Source: Alistipes provencensis (GTDB lineage: Bacteria; Bacteroidota; Bacteroidia; Bacteroidales; Rikenellaceae). Taken from it: 64,000 nucleotides of DNA. The notes below the pieces were generated by a model. It made no database searches. It was not told the origin of the DNA and saw nothing but the letters and a program-made list of their open reading frames with translations. Where the stretch lies: positions 1,278,397-1,342,396 of the forward strand of contig NZ_LT559262.1 in assembly GCF_900083545.1 (NCBI RefSeq), given 5' to 3'. The stretch's first letter is position 1. Each line of letters starts with the position of its first letter. The position numbers and the translations under genes are program-made. Shown in pieces: positions 62,346 through 64,000 of the stretch.

Positions 62346-63226
62346 CGCTGTTTGAACAGTTTCATTAATTCGGCCACATAATCGCCGTCGGTCGAGATCA
62401 TGGCCGTGTCGATGCGGTTGTGCTTGAGCGTGGAGCCGATCCGTTCGCTCCGCTCCTGCCACGAGGCGGCGTAATGGTCGCGCACGGCCCGCGAGGCGGT
62501 GTCCACCCACACCTTGCGGCCCGTCTCGGCGTCGCGCAGTTCGACGATGCCCACGTTCGGAAGCTCCGTTTCGCGGGGATCGTAGACGCGGATGCCCACC
62601 AGATCGTGTTTGCTTCCGGCGATCTTCAGGGCGTCGTCCAGCGCCGATTCGTCGCCGGACGAATCCATGAAGTCCGAGAGGATGAAGGTCGTGCAGCGTT
62701 TCTTGTTGACGTTGGTCAGGAAACGCACCGGCTCGGAGAGCTTCGTGCCCGCCGATTCGGGCTGGAAGCCGATCAGCTCCCGGATAATCATCAGGATATG
62801 GCTGCGGCCCTTCTTCGGGGGGATGAATTTCTCGACCCGGTCCGAGAAGAAGATGCAGCCGACCTTGTCGTTGTTCTGCGAGGCGGAGAAGGCCAGCACG
62901 GCGGCGATCTCGGTGATGATGTTCTTTTTCAGACGGTCGGTCGATCCGAACATGCGCGAGGCCGATACGTCGACCAGCAACATCATCGTCAGTTCGCGCT
63001 CCTCCTCGTAGACCTTGATGTGGGGTTTGCGCGAACGTGCCGTGACGTTCCAGTCGATGTCGCGCACGTCGTCGCCCGCCCGGTACTCCCGCACTTCGGA
63101 AAACGACATGCCCCGCCCGCGGAAAGCCGTATGGTACTTTCCGGCGAAGATCTCGTTCGAAAGACCGCGGGTCTTGATCTCGATCTTACGGACGCGTCTG
63201 AGAATATCGTTCTCGGTCTCCTGCAT
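62342..63226 (-). CDS. DUF58-domain protein of the Bat operon
   Basis: 294 residues. The DUF58 signature is RDIDWNVTARSRKPHIKVYEEERELTMMLLVDVSAS (about 57-92). A degenerate VWA-like fold follows (LSDFMDSSGDESALDDAL). No membrane helix is present. DUF58 proteins lie next to MoxR ATPases in most bacteria and probably present MoxR clients. It starts 2 nt after the MoxR stop and overlaps the next gene by four bases. Confidence 0.93.
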   Translation of the reverse strand: MQETENDILRRVRKIEIKTRGLSNEIFAGKYHTAFRGRGMSFSEVREYRAGDDVRDIDWNVTARSRKPHIKVYEEERELTMMLLVDVSASRMFGSTDRLKKNIITEIAAVLAFSASQNNDKVGCIFFSDRVEKFIPPKKGRSHILMIIRELIGFQPESAGTKLSEPVRFLTNVNKKRCTTFILSDFMDSSGDESALDDALKIAGSKHDLVGIRVYDPRETELPNVGIVELRDAETGRKVWVDTASRAVRDHYAASWQERSERIGSTLKHNRIDTAMISTDGDYVAELMKLFKQR

Positions 63227-63228
63227 CG

Positions 63229-64000
63229 TTAGGGTACGATTACGTTGTTGAGAATGTCGGTGATGATCTCTTCGGTGGTGATGTTTTCGGCCTCGGCTTC
63301 GTAGGTGAGCCCGATACGGTGGCGCAGCACGTCGTGGCAGACGGCGCGCACGTCCTCGGGAATGACGTAGCCGCGGCGGCGGATGAAGGCGTAGGCGCGG
63401 GCGGCCTTGGCCAGCGAGATCGACGCACGGGGCGAACCGCCGTAGGCGATCAGGTTCTGGAGCTTCTGGAGGTTGTACTCCGCGGGCTCGCGCGTGGCGA
63501 AGATGATGTCGATGATGTATTTCTCGATCTTCTCGTCCATGTAGACGTCCTCGACCACCTTGCGGGCCTTGACGATGTCGTCGGGTGCGATGACCTTGCT
63601 GACCTCGGGCATCCCGGCGCCCGAGAGGTTCATGCGCACGATGTCGCGCTCCTCCTGCTTCTTGGGGTAGGAGATCTTGGCCTTGAGCATGAAACGGTCG
63701 ACCTGCGCTTCGGGCAGCGGGTAGGTTCCCTCCTGCTCCAGAGGGTTCTGCGTGGCCAGCACGAGGAAGGGCTGGGGCAGCGGATAGGTGTTGTCGCCGA
63801 TGGTCACCTGACGCTCCTGCATGGCCTCGAGCAGTGCCGACTGCACCTTGGCCGGGGAGCGGTTGATCTCGTCCGCCAGCACGAAATTGGCGAAGATCGG
63901 ACCCCTGCGAACCACGAAATCCTCGTTCTTCTGCGAGTAGATCAGCGTACCGATCAGGTCGGCGGGCAGCAGGTCGGGGGTGAACTGGATGCGCGAAAAT
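63229..64000 (-). CDS. MoxR-family AAA ATPase, 5' end outside window
   Basis: The frame is open from the right edge to the stop at 63229, giving the last 256 residues. Visible parts are [16 protein letters not shown], Walker B in [31 protein letters not shown], sensor 1 in [26 protein letters not shown] and the C-terminal lid with [17 protein letters not shown] and [25 protein letters not shown]. The Walker A motif lies beyond the edge. First known gene of the Bat-type operon, a chaperone-like ATPase acting on VWA proteins. Confidence 0.96.
   Translation of the reverse strand, partial: FSRIQFTPDLLPADLIGTLIYSQKNEDFVVRRGPIFANFVLADEINRSPAKVQSALLEAMQERQVTIGDNTYPLPQPFLVLATQNPLEQEGTYPLPEAQVDRFMLKAKISYPKKQEERDIVRMNLSGAGMPEVSKVIAPDDIVKARKVVEDVYMDEKIEKYIIDIIFATREPAEYNLQKLQNLIAYGGSPRASISLAKAARAYAFIRRRGYVIPEDVRAVCHDVLRHRIGLTYEAEAENITTEEIITDILNNVIVP

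Overview
The window looks like chromosomal DNA of a gut Bacteroidales member, most likely an Alistipes-type (Rikenellaceae) genome; this is inference. The basis is the high GC content, the Bacteroidota promoter pattern (TTTG, about 20 bp, TAnnTTTG) in front of several genes, SusC-like receptors, ECF sigma/FecR pairs, DUF3575/DUF3868 proteins and FimA/Mfa-type lipoprotein fimbrillins.

Layout, left to right. (1) 1-3.5 kb: an STN-containing SusC-like receptor cut by the left edge, a FecR anti-sigma factor and a BACON lipoprotein, divergent from an ECF sigma factor. (2) 3.6-16.8 kb: housekeeping genes recJ, lipB, lipA, an orphan 147-residue protein followed by a hairpin repeat array, an AraC regulator, a membrane protein broken by a 19-bp tandem duplication, rnhB, an exbB/exbD energy-transduction operon, ansA, tatD and dprA. 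(3) 16.9-18.2 kb: a truncated tyrosine recombinase in AT-rich DNA beside tRNA-Cys. (4) 18.2-21.7 kb: a DUF362 lipoprotein and tex, with a 74-bp tandem repeat over the tex promoter. (5) 21.7-30.4 kb: a sugar module with a TIM-barrel protein, DUF1080 protein, two Gfo/Idh/MocA dehydrogenases, a 54-residue TatA, a TPR membrane regulator and a GH36 alpha-galactosidase. (6) 30.4-37.5 kb: two large TonB-type outer-membrane beta-barrels, divergent from an anSME-type radical SAM enzyme.

(7) 38.1-55.1 kb is the centrepiece, a self-contained fimbrial locus on the + strand. It runs ECF sigma, FecR, an STN-DUF3575 fusion, a stand-alone DUF3575, a DUF3868/OmpA-like protein, three tandem fimbrillins, a FimB/Mfa2 anchor, two about 1000-residue putative tip proteins, a clostripain-family (C11) protease and a 68-residue membrane protein. 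Two identically spaced ECF-type promoter motifs precede the sigma gene and the stand-alone DUF3575 gene. This suggests an autoregulated circuit in which an outer-membrane STN-DUF3575 protein signals through FecR to the sigma factor, which drives the whole locus. All five structural subunits carry a G-x-K site shortly after the lipidated Cys and the anchor does not. A basic-residue-specific C11 protease is encoded in the same operon, so it is a candidate prepilin maturase. Each fimbrillin gene is followed by a hairpin that could set subunit ratios.

(8) 55.0-64 kb: a 14-TM MFS exporter, RNase P RNA on the minus strand, an aldehyde dehydrogenase, and a Bat (aerotolerance-type) operon in the order MoxR (cut by the right edge), DUF58, BatD-like, TPR, VWA, VWA. 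No CRISPR array, rRNA or intact insertion sequence was seen.
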